A stretch of DNA of 64,000 nt from Opisthorchis felineus. Its lineage: Eukaryota; Platyhelminthes; Trematoda; Opisthorchiida; Opisthorchiidae. The notes under the pieces are model-generated. The model saw only the letters and a list, made by a program, of their open reading frames with translations, searched no databases and was not told where the DNA came from. The stretch is from contig SJOL01001209.1 of NCBI GenBank assembly GCA_004794785.1, positions 32,133 to 96,132 on the forward strand, in the 5' to 3' direction. Below, piece by piece: positions 13,201-25,200 of the stretch (the stretch's first letter is position 1; each line of letters opens with the position of its first letter). The position numbers and the translations under genes were made by a program.

Positions 13201-16200
13201 CTTCTTGGGGCTCATCAGCGTTCCAGTAGAACATACGGTTGACGGAAACTCCGAGACTGCGCCCACCTGATGAGCCCCATGAAGGGCGAAACCGGTCATG
13301 GGCTGTCGAAAGTTTTCAACAACCTTATGAGCAGTGCATTACGTCTATACAATGTATCGCGATACATCCAACATCGTACCAACTGAAACATAAGGCGACC
13401 TGGTGCAGCACATTCAGTTTCTTAAGAACACCATAAACGAGATATTCAGCTGGGTTCCAGGCGAGTCTCCCGTCAAAACCAGACTGGTATGCAAATGAAT
13501 GTTTTTCGATTACTAGACATCATTGGATTTGGGCACTAGGATTGATAACCGATAGAAAGATCGACTAACCTCCCCACGATATTCGACACTTTATGTCTTG
13601 CTTGAAATGCAGTATCTTAGGCTAAAGGAAAGTGTTTCAACCTGACATTGATTGGCTGATGAGTTGGGTGTTCGGAGTATCGCAATGGTGCAACTTCCTT
13701 GTTGACATAATACCCTGTTCGTGAGGTTGGCAAAAACTCGGCCGCAGCAACTACCGGTTTCACCCTGTTTGCGGATTATCAGACAAGTACGAGCCCTGAA
13801 TGTCCATAAGGAATCTCACTTCGTAAGTGCATGTCAGACTTAGTTGGAGACAAACACTCGTTTGTGAATTAAGACGGTATTATCGAATATGAAATTCCCC
13901 ATCTGCGTCTCAAGTTAATTTAGTTTTAAAATGAGTGTTTAGCTCCACAAAACAACCAGAATTTATCGGTCAACATACAGCATCGCCTCCGCCGTTGACC
14001 GAGATTGGCGTTCTTCAAATTGCTGTAGTCCCTCGGGAGAGATATCTTGAAGAGAGGCCACTTTCTTCCATCAGTTACGTTCTAGTATGTAGTCTCCTTC
14101 GAGCAACACAGTGGAAGCCGAGCAGCCCGTTCTTGACGGTGGTGTCTTCTAGATCGGTGGTCTTCCTAAGTAGCTTTTGTGAATGGAAGTTCGTCTTGCT
14201 TCCGGTAACGATTTTACCATCAAGAAATGTTCAAGCGCATTGAACTGTTGATACTCTGATGATAAAAGGACGGAATAGGTGGAGCCATGCAGCTTAGATC
14301 TCTGGTACTGTTGAATCTGTTTTTTGAATGTTAACGGATGGCCCCTTCGTGACTTTTAGGTTTCGCCGCTTCAGTAACATTTGCAAACGACTGTTCCCTG
14401 CGCCAACTTAACAAAGTGGAACTCTACCGGGCGCACAGTAGCACGGTAATTTTGTTCCGATCGATTTGCCGATCGATTTCGGAATAATACACCTCAACGC
14501 TGAAGTAACTAATCAGATGGTGTTGTGTCTGCCATCCAGATATGCGTAGGGTGGTGACTTCCTCAATTGATTTGGGTAAACATGTGAGTGTGGTGCTTCT
14601 ACCTTTATTGTTAGTGTTTTCATTTTTCCGAGCTATCAAGCACAAAGAGCGAGGAATAAGCTGGGGTAATCATTTTTTTGTATCAATTACCGTCGTACGG
14701 AACAGACTGTTGAATCCATATGGCGAACAACTTTTGGTAGATAATCAGTGAACTTTGCCACTAAGGTGAATTTACTGTGTGAGGTTACGGACTCTTGTTC
14801 GTACTTAGACACTTAACGTTCACAGCAACCTCTCGATCTGAATCATGTTTCACTCATTATCATTCAGCAACAACTCAGAGCTGTTCGTCAGGAAGCTTCT
14901 ATTGTGGCGTTCGCCCTAGTCTCGTTCGAAGTACCGTGGATGCTGGTTCCGCTCTTTTTACGGACCGACGCCCATACAGTACTCTTCTAGGAAGCTCGTC
15001 CTCCAAACAACGTGGATCGGAAGTCAGCCCCGGGCTATTGGCGGAACAGACTGTCGGTGCACAACGACAACAACCCGGTCTAGGTTATTGCATTTCTCTT
15101 CGAACCGTCTGTGATGGTGTCTCCAATTGTGCTGACGGTCGAGACGAAAGTCCCGAACACTGTCATAGACGAGGTAGGTTTTTGAGTTTCCTCTTATGTA
15201 GATGTCTGTAATGTACTCTCGCCCTTAGCCTTTGGTGCTGTGGTCAGCGGAACCAGCTGGTTCCATTTTAGACCGGTTGTACTTTAGCTCCTACCACTCC
15301 CGTCACGATGCGGTGGCGTCGCTAAGTGGAACAGCGCCCACCGACACGACCGGTCGAAATTGGTCATAACAACAGTGGACGCTCAAGAGGATGCTGTTAC
15401 CCAGTGCCCGAGACAGCTCAGTGCTCAAGATGTGATCTTACTGACCGGACGGTCCGTGGTTTGATCCCAACCCTGGCACCTCGACTGCTCCTGCCTAGAC
15501 TTGGGCAACCTGGCAGTACCTGAGCCCTTGTGCTTCTTTCGGGTCGCATCGAAGCTAGGCATCGAAAGGGTGTTACAGCTGAGCGTTTTTTCACCCAATG
15601 CCATGCCGTAATTATTTTACAGAACCTTGTGGTTTATATGTTGGGACATTTTTCCCGCTTGTCGTTTAGTGGGACTGTAGTACACCTATGCTGAAAGATC
15701 GAGAAGCACACTGCAGCAGTTCCACTCTTGTCGAGACTCATCCGCACTGCGCATCTGTCTTCATTTTTACTTTTCTCACCACTGCCAAGTGATGCCTACG
15801 CACACCCGTAGCCGCTTAACCTCGGACTGCCTCACACGCCGTGTACGTGCGCGCCTGAACTTGTGTTACCGCGCAAGCATTCCTTCACACACACCAACTA
15901 GCGCAGCTAACTGATTGCCCAGTGAGCAAAGCGGCTTGATTTGAGTGACTTGCCTTCGTCTGGTGTTGTTACGGTTGTAATGGAGAACAGTCACACGCCA
16001 CGATCTCCATTAAATTGGAATATTGTCCATTCATACATGGTTCATTGTTATAAAACTATACGGTAGTCTACACTCCCAATACGTAGTTGTGCTGAGAACG
16101 TCACTGATTCCCGTTTAGCAGCATGATAAGTTTATCATTAAATCAAACCTTCTTTAGTTGATGATCACGGTAGACAAATAAAACACCAGGAACGTGACCT

Positions 16201-19200
16201 GGTGTCTGCGAACCGGGTTTCAATGAAATTGCAGTGAAATGTCTTGTTCAGCTAATCAATGCTGTTTTGCCATCGCGAATGCGATCGTCAAAAATATTTC
16301 GAACAAACTTTATCTGTTCCCCTTGTGCAGTAAGCACCCCTATGAGAGGACAGCACAGAGGCCTTGCCTTAGGAGGGTTCTATACGGGAAATTCATTGTG
16401 AACTCTTTAGGGAGGTGACTTCTCTCGAGGGTCTCTCGATTACTGCATTCGCATAACAAAGACAACTAGGTAATTATATACATGCTCTCCGAGTTCCAAC
16501 TGTAGTTCAATGATCTCATTCGTCGAACATGCCTCCTCGTGCACTCAGTAGGATATGTGGTCTCTTAACAAACAACACCCTTTAGGTGTTGCCGTCGGCT
16601 ACCGCGTATTGAATGAAAATCAAGAAATCCTACTCGAGTTTCCTTAATGAAACGATTTTTCACCAGCCAACCAAATAGCTGGATGCCATTTACAACAAAA
16701 TATGATAACTTCATATAACTCTTCACTGGACAGTTTCCTAACAAGTCTACCCCGGTTTTCCTACATTTTCCGCAATACCATCCAACACCTACGTTATGTG
16801 AATTATCGCTGATGACCGAAAAGAAACTCGATGTGTTGATTAACGCCCGGTTAATCCCATGGACCGCCTTTATAATGAGCAATCTACACATAAGAGAGAT
16901 TCAACTGAATTTTTATATAAATGAGTTACTCAATGTTAGTGACAATAGTCCACGAGCAACGTGCAGCTGAACGGTAGCCTGGAGTCTGAATGTCCCCTTT
17001 TGAACGTACGTACTGCAGGTACCGAGCCAGGAAAGTCACTAGTTTAGAAAAGCTCTCACTGGGTTGACACACCCGGCTCAATGGTATCCTAATAGATGAA
17101 CACCTCCGGAATGCACGTCTTGCAGAAGCCAGGTAATGAAGCTACTTACTGTCCCCTATTTAAAAGGACGTCACATCCAATTCACCCGTTAAGTCGAGGA
17201 CCACACTGTCAATAGAATTGCGTGATGATTGCTCGCCAAACTGAGCAGTCCATTATTTCCCGCGTGTTACGACCGAATATGAAAGCGGTGACAAAATAGG
17301 TGCGCTGAATCTACCAACTTGATTCCGTTCCTCTGATCAATGTGCCCAAATCAGTTAAATACTCCTTCATCAGAATCACATTCCCACTTTTCTCTGCAAG
17401 TTTCCTGTAGTTTTGCTTAGAAATTTGTACATAAGACATGGTAGCCTCCAACTTAATTGCGATCGAAATATATGGGTATCTTGGATGGTAATCAGCAATC
17501 TTTTCATACCTGTAGGTTTCTGCGTTGTTGAGGTACCCCGTACAGTTGGTTTCTAGGTTCTCTGAAAGCATTTTCCCCAGGAAGGTTATCACGCGTCAGG
17601 TCTTTGTTTGTTTGGTGGAAATACTCCACTCACTTGTGTTTCCATACAGTGCAGTGGAAACAAGAGCTAGGTATCATGGGGTGATAGCAGCATGGAGGAC
17701 ATTTATCTTGTCCTTAATTGGAGTCTCGTTAGCCATGAAGTTTAATTGATTGACCTTACCCGCTGCAGTTTCCTGTCAATTCTCATCAGTCTAGGTCCTA
17801 AGAGTTTCGGTTCCATCACAGTGGATTTTTACACCTGCTTTTCAAAACTACACGTACGTACACACACTAATACGTCGATGGAATTCCATCCTTTCGGCTT
17901 CTGTCAGTGTTTTTTTTTACCTTTGTTCAGTGTCAGTTGACCGCCGTTGATTGATTTCGTGAAGTGTATTATTTAGAACACGTCACCGCCTTTTTATTTG
18001 GTCTAATCCGCTACTACAAGTGCTTCTTTGGTTGCCTCAATAGTAGGCGGAACTGAGTAACTTCATGCATTCGTTTTTGCCGAAGGTGCACTCCACTTTT
18101 CCCGCGTCGCTGTACACTGAGTGATCGGCTCGCGCTGATTGACAGCTTTGAAGCATATAATTTTCGGTGGTTTCGTAGGACCTGACGTTTTTCCGTGCCT
18201 CCTTCCTCACGTCCCGATTTCGCGTTCGAAATCGTCCGTAGCAGTTTTGCTAGCGTGGTCAGCCATCATATTGATGGGTCAAGAGTTCAAATAAACGATA
18301 AATGAATCAGCCTTTTGATAAGCCGATCGCACACAGCTTTTACGGTACTTTTGGAGGAGATAACTCATCTGTGTGATAACCAAAGTTGGTAGCTTTCATA
18401 GAGATATATCAACTCATTCCTGGGCCGGCCCTCCGAATGTATGGCTTCTTCGAAAACTGCCTACATAGTCCACCGCTACTGCGTTCTCAAAATGAGTTAA
18501 ATGTTTCGGCGCGATTGGCACACGAATGGCTTATCTATTGAGATGGCACTAATCGGCTTAAGTTCGATACCGATAACGACAAATCAATCGGTGTGATGAG
18601 GCATTATCTTGTTGGGATCATAAAATTTGACAAACGGGGAAATATCCAAGTGTACGTAATTCTATAGTCATCTGAATTACAGCTAACGAATGGTCACATA
18701 GTACAATCTAGGGTCTGAGGACCTAGGAAAAATGTTTCAAGTGACGGATGTTGTGCAGGGCAGTCAAGGCTCACCAGCTTGGTTCAGCAGCGGAGCTAAC
18801 CGGCTTTCCAGTATACTGTGGCACAGTTCGTGTCGTTGACCAAAATAACAACTAATGTAGTGTTCCCTCTCCATAGTGCGATGGCTATGTTTTGCTTCAC
18901 ACTGTATTGATTTGGGGTTTAGGTACCACATGAAATTGTATGGAAAAGTGTGGCTAGGTGGTAAAAAAAGCCTATGCTAGCCTGTGAATGACTGTTCGGG
19001 ACATGCGGTACCCTCCTTATTTCTCAAAAAACCACTCCTGAGGTATATGTTGCCTGGCTCAGCGACGTCACTGTCGACCTTCAATGAAGACGCCAAGCAA
19101 AGCAAATTGCCAAGTGTCCACCAGTAACCCATCTGCGAGTGTACACCCTACCTCCCTGTGCATACCAGTGGTCGATAGTCCATCGGTACTGTTGGTTAAC

Positions 19201-22200
19201 GGTGTTCCTCGGTAAATTCTTCGATTCCAAGGCATGGTCAACTGGACCCCACCCTGTTTTATGGGAGCTTGCGGACAGGCGGCGTTTTTCAGCCCAAACA
19301 GGCCGTTTCTCAACCGGTGTCGCGTGGGTGCATCCGTCGCAGTCAAGGTTACATACTGACCTCGATCTGTTACCAGTCCTCGTTAAATCCTATCAAGCAT
19401 ATACACGTTTTCTTCTATCCTCTTTTCATTTATTGTCTTGTACCCGGTGCAAAAATTTCCCCACGCACTAACGTCGGTTACGGCGCACTCAGTTGGTCTA
19501 GGTGCAAATCATTGACCATTCTATCTCGCAACTGACACGACCACCCCTCATGAATAACATTTTAATCACTGTACAGTAGCTAAGGTCAGTGATCAAAGTA
19601 ATATTGAGTGTTTATTGGATGTCTCGGCTGTCACTGGGCGGTGAACTCCGTGTTCAGCCTTTCAGGTCTGCCACTTGAGTACGGATCAACTAAACGGTCG
19701 GACATTTAATGTTTTCTTGATGGTTTCAATGTCCCTCCACCTTCGCTTTACGTCCCGCACCCATACTCCACAGCTGTTCTTTTTCCCAGGTAGACGAACA
19801 CACACCAAGAGTAAGCTCGCGATTCAGATAGCAGCCACCAGTGAAACAAAACAAGGCGCATTGTTTGTTTTCCAATACTGCTTTTGACCACACCCGCATC
19901 GCGGTTTCTCATTGTAAGCTGGTCACCGGTTGACATGTGGTTCATTTTAAAATAGAATATTCTGTGGCCGTTTTCCCCACTATTTCCTGCTTGAATGTAG
20001 GGATGAATAGAGAACGGCGTGAACATTTGTTTCTGTTGATCAAATGAGGGAGTGGATGAACGAGAACCATCATAATTGGTTGTCCCAATGAATAAAATCG
20101 ATAGCTTGCATTTGGTCACCCTACGTTGGATCCGAAATTAGTGCCTGGGAATTCGGATATGGGTATCCATTTTGATGAGCTGGACACTTGTTCCATCACG
20201 CAAGATGCAGGAGATGCTTTTTGGTAAATTGGACCAACCATGATACCTACATCTAACAACAAATTGGACTCCGCTGGTTAATGTACATGTGGCCACATCG
20301 TCGAAGGCCCCTGTAACCAAAAGTGCATAACAACACAACCTGAGGTAGCCAAGGCAGCTTCCACCGAAATATTAACTAATTTCGACGAGTTGGGGTTATG
20401 AAGAGACGAGACAATAGAAGATGCAAGGAACCTCCAAGGTCTAGTGCGAGTTAACAAAGAAGTGAAAGTCCACTCCGCGGGTGACGTGTGGTGACTTGGT
20501 AGGAAGAAGTTAGAAACTTTGAGAGGGAAGAGCATTGATTATGGTGGTAGAGAAGAACCAGAGAAGGGCCCAATAATGGGAGTACGTTTGGAGGTTATCA
20601 GTAAGCGGTGTTATTAAGACATGGTAATTAAGTGAACGGTCTTACTTGGGCTTCGGTTCACAATTCATAGCTGAGTGGAAGGGTCCCGGGTATTGCAACT
20701 ATAATCTAGATTAAGGACAGTGTTCTAGAGCAAGGCGGTTTGTCATATTTGACGTTTTTCTGTCTTGAATGGAGCTCCTCGTTCGTCATCCCAATTTTCA
20801 AAAAGGGCGCAAGAGCGTAATGTGAAAACCATCGTGGCATCAGCCTGGTATCCGTCGTGTCCTGTGCATTATTTTGTACAGGTTGATGGATTATCGGGAG
20901 AAACAGATTCGTGAGAATCAAGCTGGGTTTCGCTCTGGTCGAGGATGCATCGATCATATCTTCACCTGGAGACAAATTTTTCAACAACGCCACTCCTTCA
21001 AACGCTCCACGTTGGTTGTTTTTATTGATTTGAAAGCTGGTTTTGATTCTGTCGATCGCCACAAACTTTTGCAGTGTCCGGCGATCAAAGGTGTCCCTTC
21101 CAAATTTATATCCCTTAGGAGAGCACTGTATGTGAACTCCAGTGACCGATTACGAGTATACCGCAATCTTTCGCCTCAGTTCATCGCGTCCAGTAGTGTA
21201 AGACAAGGCTACCCTCTCTCACCTTTCTTCCTCAGCTTTGTTGAAATTCCTTGAAATTTCTCTGCCTGCCTCTTAAAGCTAGGGAGTCGAAATCGTCCCA
21301 GGACTTTCGCTCACAGACATCGAGTATGCAGACGATATTGCTCTCCTTGGTTCAGATCCTTTCCAAATGCAGACGATTTTAAATAACCTAAATAACTGCC
21401 ACACGGTTTGGCCTGCGCTTCACACTTGCACAGTGTAAACTGCTGCTACAAGACTGGGTGGGATCAAACCCACACCTCGTGCTTGCAGGTGAGCCCATCG
21501 ACGTGGTAGATAAATTTGTGTACCTGGGCAGCTGTATAAGCTCTGGTGGACTGGCTGGAGATGAGATTACTTCTCGAACCAGGATAGCCAGGGCAGCTTT
21601 TGCCAACGTCCGACACCTATGGCGCCGACGTAACGTCATGGGCAGAGTTTACACTGCGTCGGTGCGATCCACACTGTGTTATGGATCAGGGACGTGGCCC
21701 CTACGCGCAGAGGACATACGGAAGATGTCAGTGTTTGACCATCGGTGTCTCCGAAGCATTGGTCAGGTCTGGTGGGAACATCGGATTAGCAATGCTGAGG
21801 TACGCCAGATGGTCTCGGGAAGAAGGAACTCTCCCGCGATAGATAAGTTACTCACGCTTCATAGGTTACGCTGGTTAGGACATGTACTCCGCATGCCAGA
21901 AGACCGCCTGCCTCACAGTGCTCTTTTCGCCCAGCCCTGTGCTGAGTAAAAGCGACCGACAGGTGGACAGTGTATGACCTGGCAACGAAGTGTGAAAACA
22001 CTAACCAGTAAACCTAGTCGGGTTGGCAACTGCCGCCTCCTTGGATGGGGACCCTGGGACTCAACTCACCAATGGCATAAATGACCCAATCGCGCAGTCA
22101 ATGGCGCTTGCGCATCAGTGCCATCGCCTTCAATACGTAGCTACCCAGTTCCAGAACTAACCAAGGGTTGGCTGTAGGTCCCACCGCCTGCGGTTTTCCG

Positions 22201-25200
22201 GCGATCGAAACTGTAGCGGCTGGAACCAATGTGCCTATGGTACACGGTTTATAGGTGATAAATTGAATCGAATTGAATTGTTTTCTGTCTACCAGCGCCT
22301 TCACCTTTAGTCCGTATCGCAACTTCGTGGCATATTCCAACAAATGCTACGTGTGAATGTTAGCGACATTTTTATTGGGATTAATTCAACATTATCGTCA
22401 AGGGTAGGTAAGTGGCCAAATCCACTGCAGCAAACCCGCGGAAGAGGGGTGAGATGAAATTTTTTCGGGCCACTGATTGTGTTTATCGTATTTTTCTGAG
22501 GAACTGTCTTCTCAAGGACTGTATTGTAATCATGACTTTACCTTTGTTTTTGACCCTCTGACGGTTGGCAAAACCTCGTCCCACTTCATGCGTCTTGTGT
22601 TAGTAATTCTTCCACTCTATGACCTACTCGTATTGTCCGAAATATATTTTAGGACTAACTGATACCGAATGGATTGAAGAGGATGCACAAGCCGTCGGTG
22701 GTCTTTCTGGGTTACTGTCACTCGGAATTCCAGCCTCGATTGCGATTGCTGTTAGCACTATTGTCACGTTTACCATTGGAATCGGAGCCGTGGTTTGCTG
22801 TTGTCATCGGTGTTGTCGGTCCTCCCCCTCACGCGTGAGTCGCTATCCACGGATTACGGGCAATTCATTTTCAAGACAGTTTGATCTTGCAGTCGCGGGT
22901 GGAACGACCTACCACAGCCGGAGTGGTCTCAACGAATCCGGAACAACATCTCGTCAGCTGAGTCGCTTTATCACCCCCGGTGAGGCAAATTTCCCGTCTC
23001 TGTTGAACGGTACTCAACACGGACACTTATCATCGCCTTACAATCATCCGGGCGTTGCGTCCTTACATTGTGGCAATACACAATCCGGACACCTCCGTTC
23101 GGGTAATATTTCTCAAGGTGACAAGCCACCTCAGGAACTACTCACTCGAGTTGGTCCAAAAATACCGTATTCTGATGGAGGTGAACGTTCTACGGGTGCT
23201 CCTTCCGCAGAGGACATGTCTATCGGACCACAACATCAGCTTCACAGACCAATCGCCTACTCGTCCGTCGCGGGCAGTAACTCATACTCGTCGATCCATG
23301 GAAATATTACAATGGGCTGTACACCCTACCGCACTCCTCCGGGTCCTCCGCCTGCATTGATTCCTGGAGCTATGGGTAGTCCGGATGCATATCGACGAGG
23401 TGGGTAAATCATTTCTGGGTTCGGCTTTCGGTACTGTTCTGCTAAATGTTAGCATTTTTCAACGAAGTCCATGTACTACCGTTCATGCGGTCTCTTCTGT
23501 GATCAGTTGTCAGTAAAAATTGATACGCCTCACTGATTTCGAACGGGTTTGCGAATAGTTGGCTATGTTCGTCCTAGAATTCGTTTTTTTCTCACTTAGC
23601 ATCTCTTTTAAATTTTATTCCTCTCGTTACAACCGTCAGACCACACTTTATGGGTACATTAGGACGATCGGATAATACGCCATTCTATCTTCCACGAACA
23701 AGAACCATCAATTAGACAGGTCGATTCCGGTCACTCCAGCAATGGAGTTTCCGATTTAGGCCCACTGTAATAAGAATTTTCGTTACCCCAATCACGAGCC
23801 CTTTTTGTTACCGAAAGAGCATCCTACTAGATAATTTTATTGAAGAACGCTAAAGATTCTGCGTAGAATCCGTGGGAACCCTAAAATTTAACAGAAATTT
23901 CACGTGGTTTTCTGATGGGTGATGTTCATTCCTGGGTAAGTACTGTATGGCGACCCAATGTTCATGGACTTTCCGCTGAAGCATGTACATAGTCCACTTG
24001 GAATATATATATATATATATATGTTTATATAAACAGTGTCAGTGCTACACAACGGCCACGTAGAAAGGTACCTCAGACTTGTGTTGAAGTCAAAGCGTTG
24101 GTGCGATTTTTCCCATCTGAACCAACGTCACTACCGAGTCCACTGAATTTTTTTAGTGTTAGCATCACATATAGACAGAATTCATTGCGTTAGCCACCAC
24201 GTTAACTTGCAACGGCTTATATCAGCCCTCTCTGACTTACATCAACCGTTACCAGGATCATGACTCCTTCGTATAAATACCGGTGTGTTCGCAACATTTC
24301 ACTCCCAAATGTAGTGCTCACGAACGTATTTGGGATGTGGACCAAAGTTTTGTAAGTAAGCAAAGTACGGAACTTCCCCGCGGAATGCACTGTCGACCAT
24401 TGATATTATCGTCTTCCACTTGCTCATCCCCTTCAGTTAACTTGCAATGCAAGGTTAATTATGCGTGCCAGAAATATCCATAAGTTTTCTAGACAAGTCC
24501 GAACTCTAATTCCCACTGGCAAATCAGCATACTATCCATACTAGTCAGCCTTGTAGCACCATGACGCATACATGCAATAGATGGAATTTTCCATTCGTAA
24601 TAAACCATCTTTTCATCCTCTAATAGACCCTTCCTTGGGAGATCATTGTTGCTACACTCCTCCTCCTTACGGTGCCTGCACTGTTCCACCAGCCAGCAGT
24701 GTAACTGCCAGTAGCAGTCGAACGGGTACAACCAGTGGCAACGGGCTGCCGCCAGGACAGTCGACTGAGCAACGTGGACCGGGTTGGTGCATGCGTGCTC
24801 GATTGCAAGACCATGCCGGCTATTTGGTTTCGGGTAGTGTGGACGGCGTGGGAAGTGCTGCTGGCGGTAGTGGAACAGACCTGTGCACGACGGACTCTAC
24901 AGGCATGTTGTTTGGTCAACAACTCAGCGGTGGTGGTAATTCGGCACTACACACAAACACGCCCGTAGAGACAATATCTCAGACTGGTGGGGATATGGTA
25001 TCGAATGGTGGAATAGTCTATCTTGGAGAAATTATTCAACCATTCTCTGGCGATTCCGCCAACAAATTTCGTGGGACATCGTACGCTGGTGCTGGATCTA
25101 ATACGACTGGTAGCGGTAGTTCCCACGGACGCACCGCACATTCTCATCGACTTCTAATGCAAGATCAAACGTCACAGCCAACGGAATTCCCCGCCAACCC

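Larger units (their letters stand above)
1257..14867 (+). other. Large intron of the NETO-like gene, repeat-rich
   Basis: This 13.6-kb interval lies between the probable CUB exon and the LDLa exon. It holds an RTE-like tail at 3096, a split RTE-like copy and a Ty3/gypsy element at 7390-11070, and the hammerhead inverted repeat at 13143-13343. In 1500-3090, 3240-7140, 11080-12820 and 13940-14790 I saw only short unsupported reading frames and no recognisable gene. Single ambiguous bases occur at 2842 and 5605. Confidence 0.5.

Noticed and set aside
13143..13218. A second hammerhead on the - strand from the left arm
   Set aside because: The core ctgatgag and gaaaccggtc are present, but stem II pairs poorly and no 5' partner for stem I exists upstream, so it cannot fold as a full ribozyme.
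13655..13690. Another ctgatgag at 13661
   Set aside because: No GAAA and stem II follow in the right place, so it is a chance match.
16565..17592. Two - strand frames of about 100 codons in the NETO-like intron
   Set aside because: No family match, no splice support and no repeat match, so length alone is not enough.
20706..21062. A - strand 118-residue protein
   Set aside because: It is the reverse of the RTE reverse-transcriptase region on the + strand.
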